64,000 nucleotides of DNA from Yamagishiella unicocca (taxonomy: Eukaryota; Chlorophyta; Chlorophyceae; Chlamydomonadales; Volvocaceae). Position 1 is the first letter of the stretch; each line of letters opens with the position of its first letter. The notes below the pieces were generated by a model, which had not been told where the DNA came from, made no database searches, and saw nothing but the letters and a program-made list of their open reading frames with translations. Location of the stretch: NCBI GenBank assembly GCA_003116995.1, contig BDSL01000001.1, positions 434,001-498,000 of the forward strand, written 5' to 3'. Both the position numbers and the translations under genes were made by a program. Positions 33,815 through 47,900 of the stretch are shown piece after piece.

Positions 33815-36800
33815 CTAGGCCTCCTGGGCGACTGCCCCCTCTTCCGCTTCTTCCTGGATGTTGACGATGCGCCCCTCGAGTACCGGGGCGATGCAGTAGT
33901 ACCCCAACTCCGGGTGCGTCACAGCTAAACCATGCGTCTTCTTCCGGCTGTTCGCCATGGACTTTTGGCGAAATTTGGCCCGTGAATCTTCCTCGAGCGC
34001 GTCCAACCTGCCCAGCGTAGGATGGGCCACATGAGACGTGGGTCGGCGTGCACGTTGATTGTACTGAGTTTTGCGACACGCATATAACCAGAGAATCGAA
34101 AGCTACGGGGCATGTGCCTAACTGACAGTTGTGTACGTGCCCAAAAGTGTGGTGTGCATGTTGACAAGCGCACCTAACGGTACCGGTATCCGAAAGCAAA
34201 GAAACGACATTTCCGTATGTGCTCCCTGCACTCACTTTTTCTCGCTCGAGGATTCTTCAGCCTTCTTCAACCATTTGCTCGCGATTGGCTGCAACGCAAT
34301 CTTTGGACCATCCCACTTGTTCAGTACCTGCAGCTGGATGAAGTGGTACTTAATAGTCGAGGGCACCACGACGCCTGCCTCCCCGTCCACCAGCGTCTTG
34401 CAATCCTGTATGGCAGCGCAGTGGAGCAGGGCAAACCTTTTTATTGGAAAGCTAGGAGATCCATGTGGGTCACATGCATGCGCAATATACTGACCGACTC
34501 ATTCCTCCGCCCAATTAAATTCATCCCTCACGCCATCCCATGGGCCATGGACACTGCACAAAGCAGAGACACCCACCGTGAAAACGTGAAACCCGTCTTT
34601 GCCCGACGCCAAGTACTCCGACACGGCGACCCGGTACTTGCGCGCGTCTTCAAGGAGCTCCGGGCCCAGGTCCAGCTCCGTCGCGTACACGCTGCCCGGC
34701 ACGATGCGCTGTCCCGGCTCCTGGGACGGGTCGAACTGGAATCTGAGGCCGCTGACCTGAGGGAAGCGCCCCTCCAGTTTGGGCCACTGCGACACGCTGT
34801 TCTCCAACGCTGCCAGCACCTGCGCGCCCGTGCACTCCAGTACCACTGTGCTAGCGACCATCGGCAGGATGGACACGAAGTCCTTCGCGGTGAGTATGCC
34901 CGCGGGGTGTAACGTGTCCGACCTGTACGACGGGCAGCATACCTTGTTTACCGTACACCAACATTGCGTGATGACATTGTTGCAGGACAGAGCGGTGCCT
35001 CGACCACGTTCCCAAGGTCGTAAGGCCCCTTTCCCAGTCGGCACCGCCAGAGTCTAGCTTACCTGAGGGATCCGGAGTTCATAATAGCGATGTCTGCCTT
35101 GGCTGCCTTGCGCCACACGTCCGTGACAAAGTTGCCCAGGTTCGACTCACGGTTGCGGACCGTCTGAAAGCGGCCGTCCAGCGGCTCTAGCGTCTCACCT
35201 GTTGGGGTCAACGTGCAAAGGTGGATGGGAACGCAAAAGACAGCGAGTAAGGTTACTTGCGTATGACCCAGCCCAAGACGAAGAGGACGGCGACGCGGAC
35301 ACCCCCGTCTGCTCGCAAATCGCTGCGAAAGCTACCCTACGGATTCCTCCCGATCGGCAAAGCACATGGCACGCGGGTTAGAGCAACAGAACGGGTGAAA
35401 GTAATCATCGTGTTGCAAAGGTCGGCAAATGCAAAATCTGGTCTGCTTTCACAAGTAAACCGCCATGTACGGCCATCGAAGCCGGCTTACCGATTTGCTC
35501 ATCCATCTTCTCCCCCATGATTTTCATGTGCTCATCGACAATCTGCAATCGACATGCACCGAATGCCGCGTCATGCACAGGGTTGGACACCGCGTATTCA
35601 GTCCACTAGGAAACTGAGTAAGGTCCTTTGATAGTAGACTGTACTGGCTCCCAAGAAACAACCGTGGAGACGGTTTTCGGAAGAGCGGGGGCAGGATCAG
35701 CAGCAGGCAGCGCGGCTTCGGGTATTCGGCAACTCACCCCCTTCATAACAGGGTCTTCAGCAACCGACGAGTCGATGACGACGCGCTCCACACACATTGC
35801 GGGCGCCGTGCTGCCCTCCGGGAACTCAACTTCGATGACTGACAGGTCACGGAAGTCAGTGCCTGTGGAGCACACATGAAATGGTTAGGAGCGATGGGAG
35901 GCTAGAGGCTGTAGTATTAGAGGCTGTAGTATTAGTAGCCCGGCTCCGAGCAGCAGCCATCTGACGTTTGCGTGTAACCCTCTGGCTGTGGCGTTGGTCA
36001 GATTGGCCAGAGCTGGTCACACTGGCGCTGCTCTAACATTCAACGTCAGCTTTTCAGTTGGGCGGTAAGTCCGACCCTCCCCTCATCAAGTCGTCATGCC
36101 TTACTTCGCGCTGTCGGCCCAGCTCTCCGGAAGCGACAGCAGTACATGCGAAACAGCTCAGCATACCCGTGAGCTTGGCGTCCGGAAAACATTCCCATAA
36201 CCATCATGTCATAGCATGCCCCCGGTCCCCCCGGTTCCCAAACCAAGATATTCAAGCCCTTCAGAAGGGTGCTCGGAACTTAGTACGGCGGGTACGTTTC
36301 CCACGGGTGCATCCCACTTGACCCTTTCGGGATTGGTACCAAAGCGCCGTTTGTGCAGCGCGTCCAGTGTTTCATGTTTGTCACTCCGCTTCAGCCACCG
36401 GATGTGCAACGTCTATGGTGGCTCACCCGACTTGACAAGCAGGTTGCTGTGCGGCTCGATGAAGCCCGACACGTAGTGGTGGTCGTGCCCACCCAGGATG
36501 AGGTGGTAATCCGGGATCTCCGCAGCCAGCTTGCGGTCGTTGGGCTCGCGCATGTGGGTCAACGCAATCAGCAGCTCCGCTCCTTGGGCCTGCGGCGCAT
36601 CATGCCCGGAACGCTAAGTCTCGCGGCATTCACTGGATGCATGGGCGTGCAATGTCAATGTTCGCAGGCCGATTAGCTTGACTGCGCTAAATGTGTTGGA
36701 TACGCCCTAAAGTAGCCAATGCGGCTTGATGCTTAACAGAATGGATCCGAAAGTATCGACAATCCATCGATCTACCTCTTTTTGGGCTGCCCGGGAGCAT

Positions 36801-39352
36801 TTTTGCCATCCTAAACCGCTTCAGTGTCAACGATGAGACAAACTACTATGGCATCGACGCCCAGTCTGATCTTACCTTCAGCTCGCGGGCCATCTCCCTC
36901 CCAACCTCGATGAAGTCCTTGTACTCCATGTCCTCCACATTCACTGCGCCCAGCGTCTCTAGCCATTCCTCCTCAACAAGGCCGACAACGCCCACCTTGA
37001 TGCCATTCCAGTCCGTGACCCAAATTTTGCCCGCTCCACCGAAGGGCACGTCTGCACGTTGGCGGTTCACATTAATGAGCGGAGGGATACCCAGTTTCCT
37101 TCGGTGACACCCCGCGTTGCCAAGGTGTAGACAAAAACGCTACGCGTTTGCTCTGCATCCGCACCTGTCCCCCGCTCCAAGACGTTGGCCATAAGCCAGG
37201 GGAAGTTGCATTGCGCATTCAACTTCCGGAGGTTGTCCAAGCCGTAGTCGAAATCATGGTTCTGCAGTGTCAGCAGGCCGCACGGAGGTGAGCAGTCGAT
37301 GCATTGCCTCCAGACGACGCGACGGCAAACCATAAGCGGCGCCAGCAGCCTGCCAAGCATGACTACGTGCATCTAGCTTTGCGAGTCTTACGCAGCCTAG
37401 TGCAAAGGGGAGCTGCAGAACGCCGTGGAGCATCCAAGGTGCTGCTTACCCCGACGCACGAGACGTTGACGCCGATCTCGTTGAGGATGGGCACCATCTG
37501 CTTGCCCAGCGTAATCGTCGACATCAGGCTAGGGTTGTAAGCGTCACCGCTGAAGCATATGAGGGGGTTCGCACCCTTGGCCCTGTACTCCTTCACCTGT
37601 GACACAATGACCACATCATCACGTTACTCTGCATTGCGAATGTGGGAGGGCACAGCCTCTAGGCTGAGCTGCTGTGCTTCACTGCCAGTCTAAGAGTGCG
37701 CCGAACTGCCATTGCAAAGCGACGCGCGCGTAAGCCTGACGGCCACAAAGCTACAGTAACGGATGGATACCCAAGTGGACAAGAGCAATCGTGCAGTGCT
37801 TTAGCCCCGCAAGTATGGTGGCATGAACTTGGCAGCTAGCCCGCCAGGTGGCAATGCTCCTCGTTCTTGCGTTGTGCGCAAATCTGATCCTAGCAATGCC
37901 ATAGATGGCCATGGCCTTCACATGCTCCAGGGCCTTCACGTGCCCCATGGCCTTTACGTGCCCCGTGGCCATCGTCATGGGCTCGACCAGGCACCTGGTG
38001 GCGGTCTGGGCGACCTTTATTGGCCACAGTGAGCCCCTGAGTGTGGCCTTCCAGTTGGACAAACACAGCTGGCAAGGTGCTGCTCTGTGCACGCTTGTGT
38101 TGCCCCCAATATCTTTCCTACTGCTTTACGACGATTTTGGACATGCCCAAGCACGGCCCAACGGCGAGAACGGGGTACGAACAACATGGGCACGGGAAAT
38201 GATGTAGTATCAAAGGCGATTGAACCCATCCTTGCTTTGGTTAAGCTAACGCTTTGGTCGAAGGTATGGAACATGCACTACAATGCTGCCAAGACGGCAG
38301 CTCGCAGGTCGCTTACATGTGTTTCCTGCCAGCGCTCCTCTGGATACGTCTAGGGCTTGGAGGTGAGTTTAATTGACTAGAATGGACGCTGGGGCAAGGG
38401 CGACCTGTTCCTATTCTAATGTGGCTAGTCACCATGAGGAAGATTATTACTTGCGTCGTTAATGGTGAGTGCTACGAGGACAAGGTACAGGTGACAACTG
38501 GAGGTCTTGTTCTGGGGAAAGCGCTTTCCGGGTTCTGAGGGTTCCCGTTCCACTGGGCAGAGCACACTCTTGGACTCGTGAAGTCCGCTATTGGCCACCG
38601 CCAGTATCCTGGGTGCCCAAAACCTCCGTGCGTGTATGTAATACCCAAGCGGCTAGACCAATATGACTAATCGTAGTGTGCTACCTTGCTGCAACGGCAA
38701 CGGACTAATGCCGCAACACCCATGGGTCCGAAAGCTCTTGAGCAAGGCAAAACTACTTGAGTAGTGGTTTGCAACTAGGGCAAGTAGGGCACAGACGTAC
38801 GCGTGCCCTAACGCTATTACCGGAACTTGGTGGGGAACGGCGGGGGTCGACGTGAAGTTTTCCCCCTCGTCATCGAGATATAATATTACGTTGCAGTCCC
38901 CTCCTGAGCGATATCGGTCATGCCATATGCAGCAAAACGAAAGGCCTGCTCCTTTTCCGTCCCTCCTTGCAGCAACTGATCCTCAACTATGAACCATACA
39001 GCAGCTTACCTTGCCACATAGCCGCGAAGCTCCGCCTTTTGGATCGCGCGCCTGTTCCTCGATGTTGTATACGTCTACAGTCAGAGCGCACCGCATAAAC
39101 GACTGATGTCAACAAGAACCATTATGCATGCTAAGATTTCTGCAGCCTTGTCTAACCATTGAAGTGGAGAATGGTCAACTTGCGACTGCCGTCTTGCGCC
39201 TTCGTCTGGGACGGGGTCTCTGCTGTCGCACTGGCAGCCGCGGTTTCAGCAGCTTTCACTGAAGATGAAGTATCGGTTGACGATCCCTTCTTCACGACTG
39301 GAGCCGCGGCACCGTCAGTCGCAGTCGCAGAAGAAGAACAGCCGGCTCCCAT
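33815..39352 (-). CDS. 5'-nucleotidase-family metallophosphoesterase with lipid-anchor N-terminus, 621 residues
   Basis: Twelve exons: 39157-39352, 39010-39074, 37450-37596, 37165-37261, 36876-37051, 36427-36589, 35738-35862, 35491-35542, 35063-35198, 34577-34922, 34236-34405, 33815-34007 (1,866 nt, phases consistent). The metal-site motifs of the calcineurin-like fold are all present: 'ILHFNDVYNIE', 'FSGDAYNPS', 'NHDFDYG', 'LIALTHMREPND' and 'GGHDHHY'. The C-terminal nucleotidase domain follows ('NRESNLGNFVTDVWR', 'MNSGSLR', 'GKDGFHVFT'). Family members hydrolyse 5'-nucleotides or related phosphate esters. The N-terminus MGAGCSSS has Gly2 and Cys5, the pattern for N-myristoylation plus palmitoylation, and there is no secretory signal, so a cytosolic membrane face is inferred. 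The C-terminal extension ('NIQEEAEEGAVAQEA') is acidic. Intron 2 is unusually long (1,413 nt). Confidence 0.87.
37597..39009 (-). other. Long intron 2 of the nucleotidase gene
   Basis: This 1,413-nt interval separates 'GGASRLCGK' from 'VKEYRAKGANP', which are adjacent in the family. No exon or nested gene was found in it. Confidence 0.7.
37913..37970. repeat. 18-bp minisatellite in the nucleotidase intron
   Basis: Three tandem 18-bp units (for example GGCCTTCACGTGCCCCAT) followed by a partial fourth. Confidence 0.75.
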
Positions 39353-41940
39353 GGCTACTTAAGTTTGCGTATCCTGCATAAACTGGGCAGGATTTGAATG
39401 CGTAATGTGCGCTGCCCACAATAGCCCACATTCTTACCACACCCCATACGAAAATTACGGCGTCCCAAGCGTACGTACTTTGCCCTGTGTTTACGGCAAC
39501 CCTAAACTTATGTGGTCTTACGTTCAGGTCTGGATCTACCATCCTAACACCGTATGTTCTATAGTTGAAACTCGTGGCATGCGCAGACCTACAGCATCGA
39601 CGGTGGACTGTGTTCGGCAAGTCGTGTTGGCAAGTGCCGGCCCGCTGCGACGATCGAAATGGGCTGTTGTACATAGTATCCTCTTTTGAAAGACACCGGA
39701 AACTGTGTATGAAGGAAGCTAGAACGTCGAAGGAAAGCCATGGCATGGCGGCAAGCAAAAGAGGGAAAGGAGGGAAAGCGACGGCACGGCGATGGTAAGC
39801 GCGTCGGTGACGTCACGGTTTCGCTAATTTCACACGAAGTGCATCCTCAATCGCCTCCAACGTCGCCCCGGGGTTCTACCTTGCTCTGTAAGCATGCCAT
39901 GGGAAAAGGCACTGAGCCGCCAGCAGGCACATGTAAGCACCAACCCTGCAACCAGCTGCAACCCCCCTGCCTCGACCGCGCTGTGCCCACCTCCGTGTAC
40001 CGGGTATCCCTGCACCCGACATTATATTCAAGCATACACTATGACATATAACCCGTCGTCCAGTATGTTCCACGGACGGCTAGTCGATTGCTATTCCGGG
40101 CCCTCACCCGCCCCCTGGTTGGTGAAGCACTTGCAGTCCTTCACGTGTTACGGGCCGGGTACCTCAAAATCCGAAGCAGTCGTAGCGTCCAAACAACCTG
40201 GCAGTGTCCATAGCCGGACCAATTTAGCTGTGACTTCAATGTCAGCCGGAGACTACTGTAAGACGCGCCTGTAAGAGACGGGGCGGACTAGAAGCAGCTA
40301 GAAGTCGACCGGGAAAAGTACTTTGTCAACCCCTTGAGCGGTGATAGCCAAGTGAAGCTCAGCTCGGCAGCAACGGTACCACTCTTGCAATGAATCCAAT
40401 ATCCAGACACGCTTTGCCATGAGATTGCCCAGCTCTTGAAGACCGGCAAGGCCACCCCGGGAAGGAGCAAGAGCGAGGTGGCGCCCGCCCCAGCTCTCAG
40501 TGCTTCCACTCAGGTCCGCTAATAGCTGCCGAGAGTGAGGTAGTAGCCCCGACCGGCTCCAGCTCTCAGCATGTCCACTGACGGCTTCCGATGGGACCCC
40601 AAACCAAGAGCCCGGCTCGCGCCCAACCCACCCATTAGGAACGGCAGCAGCTTGTTTTGGAGACTTCTAAAGCCGATTCAGCGAATAAATGGGTTTGCCA
40701 GAGGCCACCTGTGGCTGCGACAGCGATTCGGCCGTGGAGTCCATGCTGACTCTTCCTCCGCCGCCATGAGGGCGTTTGTGTAAGCCATATCCTGCCCTGG
40801 GCCATAAGCGCTGCTTGGTAGGGCGACAGCTCCTCATCCAGCCCCACCCAAACGGAACATACCAGTGCCTCAAAGCAAAGTGTGCGGTTGTCACAAGGCC
40901 TACCCCCAACCCACCTGAGAGGTGCACGATACGGTGGCCTGCGGTGTATTTCGCTCTCGCGTCCCGGCGCTTGCTTGCCTGGCTGTTTGCCTGCCTCGCT
41001 CTGCAGTGCTCTGGCGAGGACGACCACCTGAGGCCCACCATGACGTGAACCCGTTGTAATGGATGGATGGACGGCCCCAGCTGGACAACGCACGGCGCTA
41101 TGGGCTGGGGTTTCAGGCTCCCAGTCTGCCCAACAACGACGCCCCACGTCTATTGCACGCCCCACGTCTATTACCCAAGGATTGCCCATACGCCCACAAA
41201 AAGATCGACCGGATGCCACGCGGTTGTCTGCAGCCATATTGATCCCCGTTGCGGCCTTAGAAAGCGGTACATCTACAGTGGCGTGAACATCGTAGGCTAG
41301 TTTCGCTTTCTCGCTTTTGGCCTAGATAGCTGAATCGATCAGATGATGTCAGATGCTGGCATCATTAGGGTTTCAGCCCATTTCAAGCATATTCATGTGT
41401 AGCGATGGATAGGTTTCGGGCTGGGGACTGCGGAGCCCTAGCTGTGAGACTCCTCTGGCAGGAGTAACAAGAGTGGAAGACAATTGACTGCAAACATGTA
41501 TACTTACAAAAACGTTCACATGCAGTGTGGCAACTGCGCATGGGCTTTGGGTCGGCATGCGCGCATGCCGGGCCAGTCGGCACAGCAACTACGTATCTCT
41601 GCCTCTGTCAAATCTTTTATATAAGTAGTTTGTCACCGTGCGTACGCATTAGGATTAATAACAGAGCGTGAACGACCAGACCGACGAGCGATAACTTCGT
41701 GGCTTCGAAGACAAACTTCTTTAACTTTGCTCCTCCCAAACCATACTTGTTGGGTAAATTACAGCTTTTCACATCTAAACCATTTGCCTTGAAGGCAAAA
41801 AAGTTAGCTACACACTAAAGTTTCACACATTACCTCATATGGCGTTCGGCCTTATCTCAGCTAACGGTATAGGTACATGTCATTAGGGATATGTTGTACA
41901 GTAGCTAGGGAGCTTTCCAAATCGGAGTCGTTGCACGCCT
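39353..41940. promoter_or_regulatory. Long divergent intergenic region
   Basis: The 2.6 kb between two divergent start codons (39352 minus, 41941 plus). It has several ORFs of up to 200 residues but none with recognisable motifs or splice context. A short direct repeat (CCCCACGTCTATT) lies near 41141-41168. Both promoters should be here. Confidence 0.4.
41618..41625 (+). promoter_or_regulatory. Possible TATA box of the 41941 gene
   Basis: TATATAAG about 315 bp before the proposed ATG. It is a good match to the TATA consensus, but the transcription start is unknown. Confidence 0.3.
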
Positions 41941-44900
41941 ATGAGGTCGCAAGCCTCTGGCTCGCCCGACAAGGCAGCAGACAGAAAGAATGGCGACACA
42001 TTTGCCCAACATTTTATTAAGGTATAAGTTTGGCCAATTTGGCAATTTGTGATGTCTGCTCGTGAGGTCTGGATTACCCATCCAAAACAAGCAGGTAGAA
42101 ACGAAGGCCCCGTTCGACAGATGGCTCAATTACTCTGCTTACAGTGACGTTTAGGTGTTTGTTAAACACCCGCGTGCCCTTTCCTTGCACCCCTCCCCCT
42201 TCTCAGACGCTGCACCGCAAGTTGCAAGACCCCACTTTGCTGCAAGCTTGCCCCCCACCCCCACCTGACATATTCAAGTACAACGACAGGAATGCGGCGC
42301 TAGCTGCGGCCGATGGTGTTGCGGATGCAGCGACGGCCAATTCATACCAGGGCCACGCTGAGGCGTGGGGTAGCCCCAAACACCCCTTCGGCGCCCCACC
42401 AGGCTCATACAAGCTGCTGAGCTCTGATTACGCTTGGCTAGACGCTCCCAGGCCGCCGTCTCGGCGGGATGGATTTGCTGCTGGCGGCGGAGATGGGTTG
42501 AAGCCCGACGGTGGGCTCGAAGGAGGAGATGCCGAGGAGCCCCTGCCCGAGCCCCCCGTTGCCATGCAGCACACCAGGTTGGTCTGAGGGGCTTGGGTGG
42601 CATGTAAGAAAGCATACCGTACATGCGGCAAGCACTCCAAGAATGCCCATAGGATTAACCTCACCTTCGGGGGGTGGCTGTGATGGCAGTGATGCAGCGA
42701 TAGCAGTCTCAGACCAGCGCGCTACCATACTGTAGCGCGGGCTGTGACTTAGGGCTCCTTAAACTTGTGGAACGTGCCAGGGTTTGGTACTGGAATACGC
42801 TTCCGCTCCACCTAGTTGTTCGAGTGGTGCAGTTGGGGTGACTGCGTTGCGGCTCCAGCTGGCTTGTTGCGGACCTTCCGGGCGGTACGATGTGGGTGCT
42901 TTGCCCCGCCGGAGCAAGCGCATGGACACCGTGTGGTGCGCTAGAAGAAGAGGGAATACGGCTGTGCGGTAGGGGGGCCATCGCGCCATCAGGCCTCCCG
43001 CTCCCCCGGCACTTGGTGAACAATGGCTGCGGGCGTGTGCCATGTAGCACCGTCGTGCCTTGGGGCGGAGGGAACAGGAAGGGGGTTCATAAGAGGCTCC
43101 GCGAATCCACAGCCGACAGGGAGGTTGGGAGCCATCCTCACCCCGGCGAGTGGCGGTGTTGGAGCAACCGGCACATACACCGGGTGGTGGTGGTGGCACG
43201 TGTTACTTTCCCACCCGTTGGCGCAGGCGGCGCAGCGCAGCGCGGGAGAGAGCGTGACCCCTCCCGCCGCCCTGTGCCGACACCAGGTTCCTGTCCAACG
43301 CCCGGCTGGTGCTCATCAAGCTGCGGCAGCAGCTGGAGGAGGTGTGCGTGGGGGCGGTGCGCAAGATGGAGGCGGCGTCGGCGCCGCCGCTTGCCAGCGA
43401 CCTGATGCACCCGGGCTTGTCAACCATGCCAAGCTTCGCCGGGAGCACCGCGACGGGCATGTTGACGTCCAACCGCAGTTTCGGAGCCGCCAGCTTCGCG
43501 GGCACCAGCTTTGGTGCTGGCAGTATGACGAACGTCGCGACGGGCGTCGTCGCGGGCGGCGGAGTGCGGCTGCCGTCGGGTTTCGCGGACGAGGTGGCGG
43601 AGAACGTGAGTCGATCGTACGTCGGGGAGGACGGCAGGGGGGTAGGCTTGCCGGGGGAGGCACCCGGAAGGCGGGCAGTGCAGGGGGGGCCAGCAGGTGA
43701 CGCCGTGCCTGATCGGAGGGCTGGCTCCGTAGTCCTGGCCCGGGTTTCGTGGAGAGCTGGCCGCTGGCAAGCCCTTTGCCTGCCATATGGGTACATGACA
43801 AATGTTGCAGGTTAAAGCCTTATAGGGGAACACTGTATAGGGGAAGCATATTGCAATCCCACAAGAAGCAAGCGGGGCTTAACAGCGGCTTTCCCCTCCA
43901 GGTGCGAGCCAAACTCGCTGCGGCGTTCGAGGACTGCCTTTCCGATACCATGGACCAGCTGTGGGGGGCCTTGCAGTATGCCGGCAGCAAGCATGCGCTG
44001 GTGGACCGGCTGGCGGAGGTGAGGACTGGGGCGGGAGGCCTGGGGAAGGACAGATTTGCCGGCGGTTGGGCTCGGCAGCTTGTGAAGCTCTAAGGGGGGC
44101 TTGGGTGGCTGTGGAAATGCAGTCATGAGGCGTACAAACCTGGTTGGGGTTTCGGAGGGCCTGAAGACGTGGACAACACACGGTACCGGTTTGTGGCATT
44201 ATGTCACTGCTACGCCCGGCCGAGGCTTTCTCCTCGTCCCGGCTGTTGCCCCCAGGCCATGCAGCAGCGAGAAGCTGAGCTCGAGGCGACAGCGGCCAAG
44301 TATCGTGAGGAGGCCGCCTCGCGGTACCGGTCCCTCCGCCGCCAGAAGGACGAAATCGAGGCCGCAGCGGAAAGGGTAAGCCGGGCAGCACAGGGGCTGG
44401 GGACAGAGGCCCCGCAGCTGCCGGGTCGAGAGGTCGGCGCTGCATGCTCTGGAGGTGCTCGAGTCCCATGTCCTGATGATCGACCATGTGATTGCTGGCG
44501 CCCGATTTGCAAACGCGCGCCGCGTGTTCGGTGCGATTGTACATCCTTCAGCTGCCGTGTGGTTTAAGAGGTCGCAACGAGGTTCCGCCTTGTTCGCACT
44601 GGGCTTCTCACACTATGGGCCTTTCACCAGCACACCTGGTCCATCGCCACAACTGCGCTTACAGGACCGCTTAGAGCTGAGGGCGCTGGCTGTGGCGGCA
44701 AACCAGCGCGTTGACTTCCTGGAGAAGGACCTTGCCGGGGTGCGAGCAACGCTGGAACGCGAGCGGGCGCAGACGGGGGCCAAGTGAGCGAGCTGGGCTG
44801 GGCCGGGTCAGGGAAGAAGAGAAGGGCCGCAGCCGTGGGGGGCGCCAGTGGCCAGGGACGAGATGAGCGGGATGCCGGTCACCGCAGCTTGTTAATGGGA

Positions 44901-47900
44901 GGGGCGGAGGTGGGCAGTACATGCTCAATGAAGGCGGCGTTCTAGGGCATATGCCCGCAGCACACGATATCTCTGGCAGCTGGCGCTGATTGCAGCAGCA
45001 AGTACATCAATAGACTTTGGCTGAGCTTGGAGGGGAGTTGCCTAGGCAGACAGACGATGCAGGCGTAGCTCATTGCGGCCCTACAGCCGGGCCACAACTG
45101 AGGATTACGAAACCCAAGGGAAGGAGGCAGCCGTGGGATCAATGCGCCGCACGGCCTCCATGCCCCCTACTCCTCCGGCCCCAGCATGGTGCTGCCCGGT
45201 CCGCTGCTCCATCGTTGCGAGCCGGGACGCCTTCCCGGCGAGCGCCGAACGCGCACGCCCCGCGGCTCCCTCGTCCACCCCAGGCTCGATGCCCAGCGCG
45301 GCGCCTCTGAGGCCGCCCTGCAGGCCAAGGACGCCGCTATGGACGCGCTGCGAGCAGACAGCGTCGCCCGGCTGGAGGAGTTGCGGGTGCTCAACGCAAG
45401 CCTACAGGGGCAGCTGCACCAGCGGCAGGAGGAGGTGGCGCGCCTCTCCTCACGGGCAACTGACCAGTCGGACATGCTAGGTGCGTCGAGGCACCTGGGT
45501 CGACCCCTCCGCTGGCTTTGTTTGACGGGACGGAGAAGAACCTAAGGGTTGGCGGAGGAACCCATTTTTGGCGCTGATGTGGATGACGAATTGGCTTTGG
45601 CCGGTACTCGTCGTACGCGTGTATCTTTTTCCTGCGAGGTTGTCAGCCGCGGGCAGCTGTGAGTGCCTGGCAGCTCCTGGACTGGAAGGGTGCAGGTAGC
45701 CTAACCTGCCTGCCCTGGCCCCCGCCCGCAGCTTTGGCCTTTGCTCGCCGCGACGGCACCTCTAAGGAGCTGGACATCCTGGTGGGGCAGCTGGTAAGCG
45801 GGGGGAAAGGGGGGCTTGGATGCGTGGTGGATGCGGGCGCGCTTCCATGGACTGTATTTATTTCGCGCAACGTGAGGCCTGGCAAGCCATACAGCAACCC
45901 GGAACCCAGATCCGGATTCCGAGCGGAACCCAGATCCACCACCTGGCAACCCTACACTGTGAACGCGAACGCATGGCATGCTCGGCGGCATGGCAGCTGT
46001 GCCCCGCACAAGGGGTGCACTTCGTTGCGTCGTCCTCGTCCTCGGCATCCCAGGTACCACCTGCCCTTCCGCCGGTGACGCGGGCACTGCCTCTCCCCAC
46101 CAAGCCACCGTAGCTGCGGCCCCGAAGAGCAATATACACGACGGGCAGCCAACTCGCGGTCTTACACTGGCTCCCCGCCCAAGCCCCGTCGCTTCAGGTC
46201 GCCCCTCCCGCCCGCCGCTTGGGGCCTTGCTCCTGTAGGAGGACTTCCGGCGCTTCGTGTCGGTGTCCGCCGCCCTGCCGCTCACGGACTGGCTGCTGAC
46301 GCTGCGCGAGAACGACACGTCGCTCACGCCGCTGATCGGCGGACCTCTGGCCATGGAGTACGGCACGGGGCGCGCGTTCCTGGCGGGTGAGATCCTCCGA
46401 GCTCGGCGCGGGCGGCGGGGAACCCCTTTGGCGGAGTGCCGCGAGGGTACCGGCGGCTTGGGAGGGGTCCCTCTCCTGGGCCGCGAACACAGACCCCAGG
46501 TCGCCCATGGCCCTTGGTGTCGTCTCTCGCTCCCTGCCGGTGAGAGCCCGCGCAACACCCCACCTCGCCGAAGAATACCCCGCCCCACCGACTGCACCCG
46601 GCTCCGCTGCAGCCGCCCGCAGCCAGGGCCTGCACGCGGTGCAGGAGGAGCTGCGGCGGGTGCTGCCCCGCGAGCTGCCCTGGCCGGAGGACGGGTGGCC
46701 GCCGGACGGTGATGACGACGACGAGGAGGAGGAGGACGGTGTGGCCAGCCCGGGCTCCTCGAGGCGCACGCGGAGCCCCTCGCCCGGTTCAGACGTCCTG
46801 GGCAGGAACCCATTCCCTGTGAGTAGTGGCGGGCGGCGGGTGGGGCTGGCTTCCGGGGCTGAGGTCGTGGGGGACCGCTGGAGGCGCAGCTCGCCCCCTC
46901 CCCCCCCCGGGATGGAACCCTCCAGCAACAGCATACTACGTCCCTCCATCGACACATCATGCCTTCACGTGTAGCCATTCAGGCGACACAGGCCTTGGCC
47001 GGGCGCATTTCCTTCGTTGCGCGCTTACTAAGGCACGGAGTGCCTTGGAACATGGATTGCTGACGTCGTAAGCCCGTGCCGGGCAGCGGGCGGTTCCTTG
47101 GGCACCATGGGCGGGCGGTTCCTGGCTCACGACCAGTGCTTGCTCCCCGGCCGCTGCAGAACACCCTGCCCGTCACGTGGATGCGCTTCGTGCGTGCGCC
47201 GCTGGGCAATGTCATGTCGTCGTCCGAGCTGTGGGCCAAACTGGCGGACCTGGCTCGCGCCAAGTGCGACGCCGACAAGGCGGCGCGGCTGCAGGGCCAC
47301 CCGCTGCCCGACCTGCACCTCTTCGTGTACAAGCACATCCTGAATGAGTGAGTGCTGGCGGCGCGGCGACGGGTGGGCGAGCGGGGCACACCCGCCTGGG
47401 CTCGTCCTTCCTCGTCGCACCCTGACCGTCTCTCGTCGAAGCCGCAAACCACACCCTAGCAACTGCGCCCTGCCGCCCTTGCGATGCCCCGATCTCTAGC
47501 CCTTGCGCAGCCCCACGCCGGCTCCTCCTCCCTCGCCCTGATCCCCGCCCGCCCGCTCACTCGGCGCCGCCGGCGCTGCCGCCAGGCACTCCTCCGCCAA
47601 CGACGCCGACGAGGACGTCGTGTGCCTGGTTCAGAGCCTGCGGGCGCACAAGAAGCACCCCCGCGCCGCGACGTGGATGCAGCTGCTGCAGCTGACCACG
47701 CCGGTGCTGCCGCTGGACGCGTGCGCGTACTACCTGGAGGCAAGCAGGGGGGAAGGGGGGGATGAGGAAGGGGGGAAAGGTTTTGGGGGGAGGAGGGGAA
47801 GGGTTTTGGGGGGTTTCGAGGAAGACCCGTGGATGCGAGAAAAACCGTTTAGAGAAGACGTTTCGAGACGGGGGGAGGGGGGGAAGGGGAGGCGGCTGAA

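Noticed and set aside
40635..41237. Minus-strand ORF of 200 residues in the divergent intergenic region
   Set aside because: No motif, no splice context and irregular composition; it may be chance or an old transposon trace, but there is no evidence for either.
45701..46978. Minus-strand ORF of 425 residues
   Set aside because: It runs across three plus-strand exons with matching phases; composition is that of reversed Gly/Ala/Arg codons.
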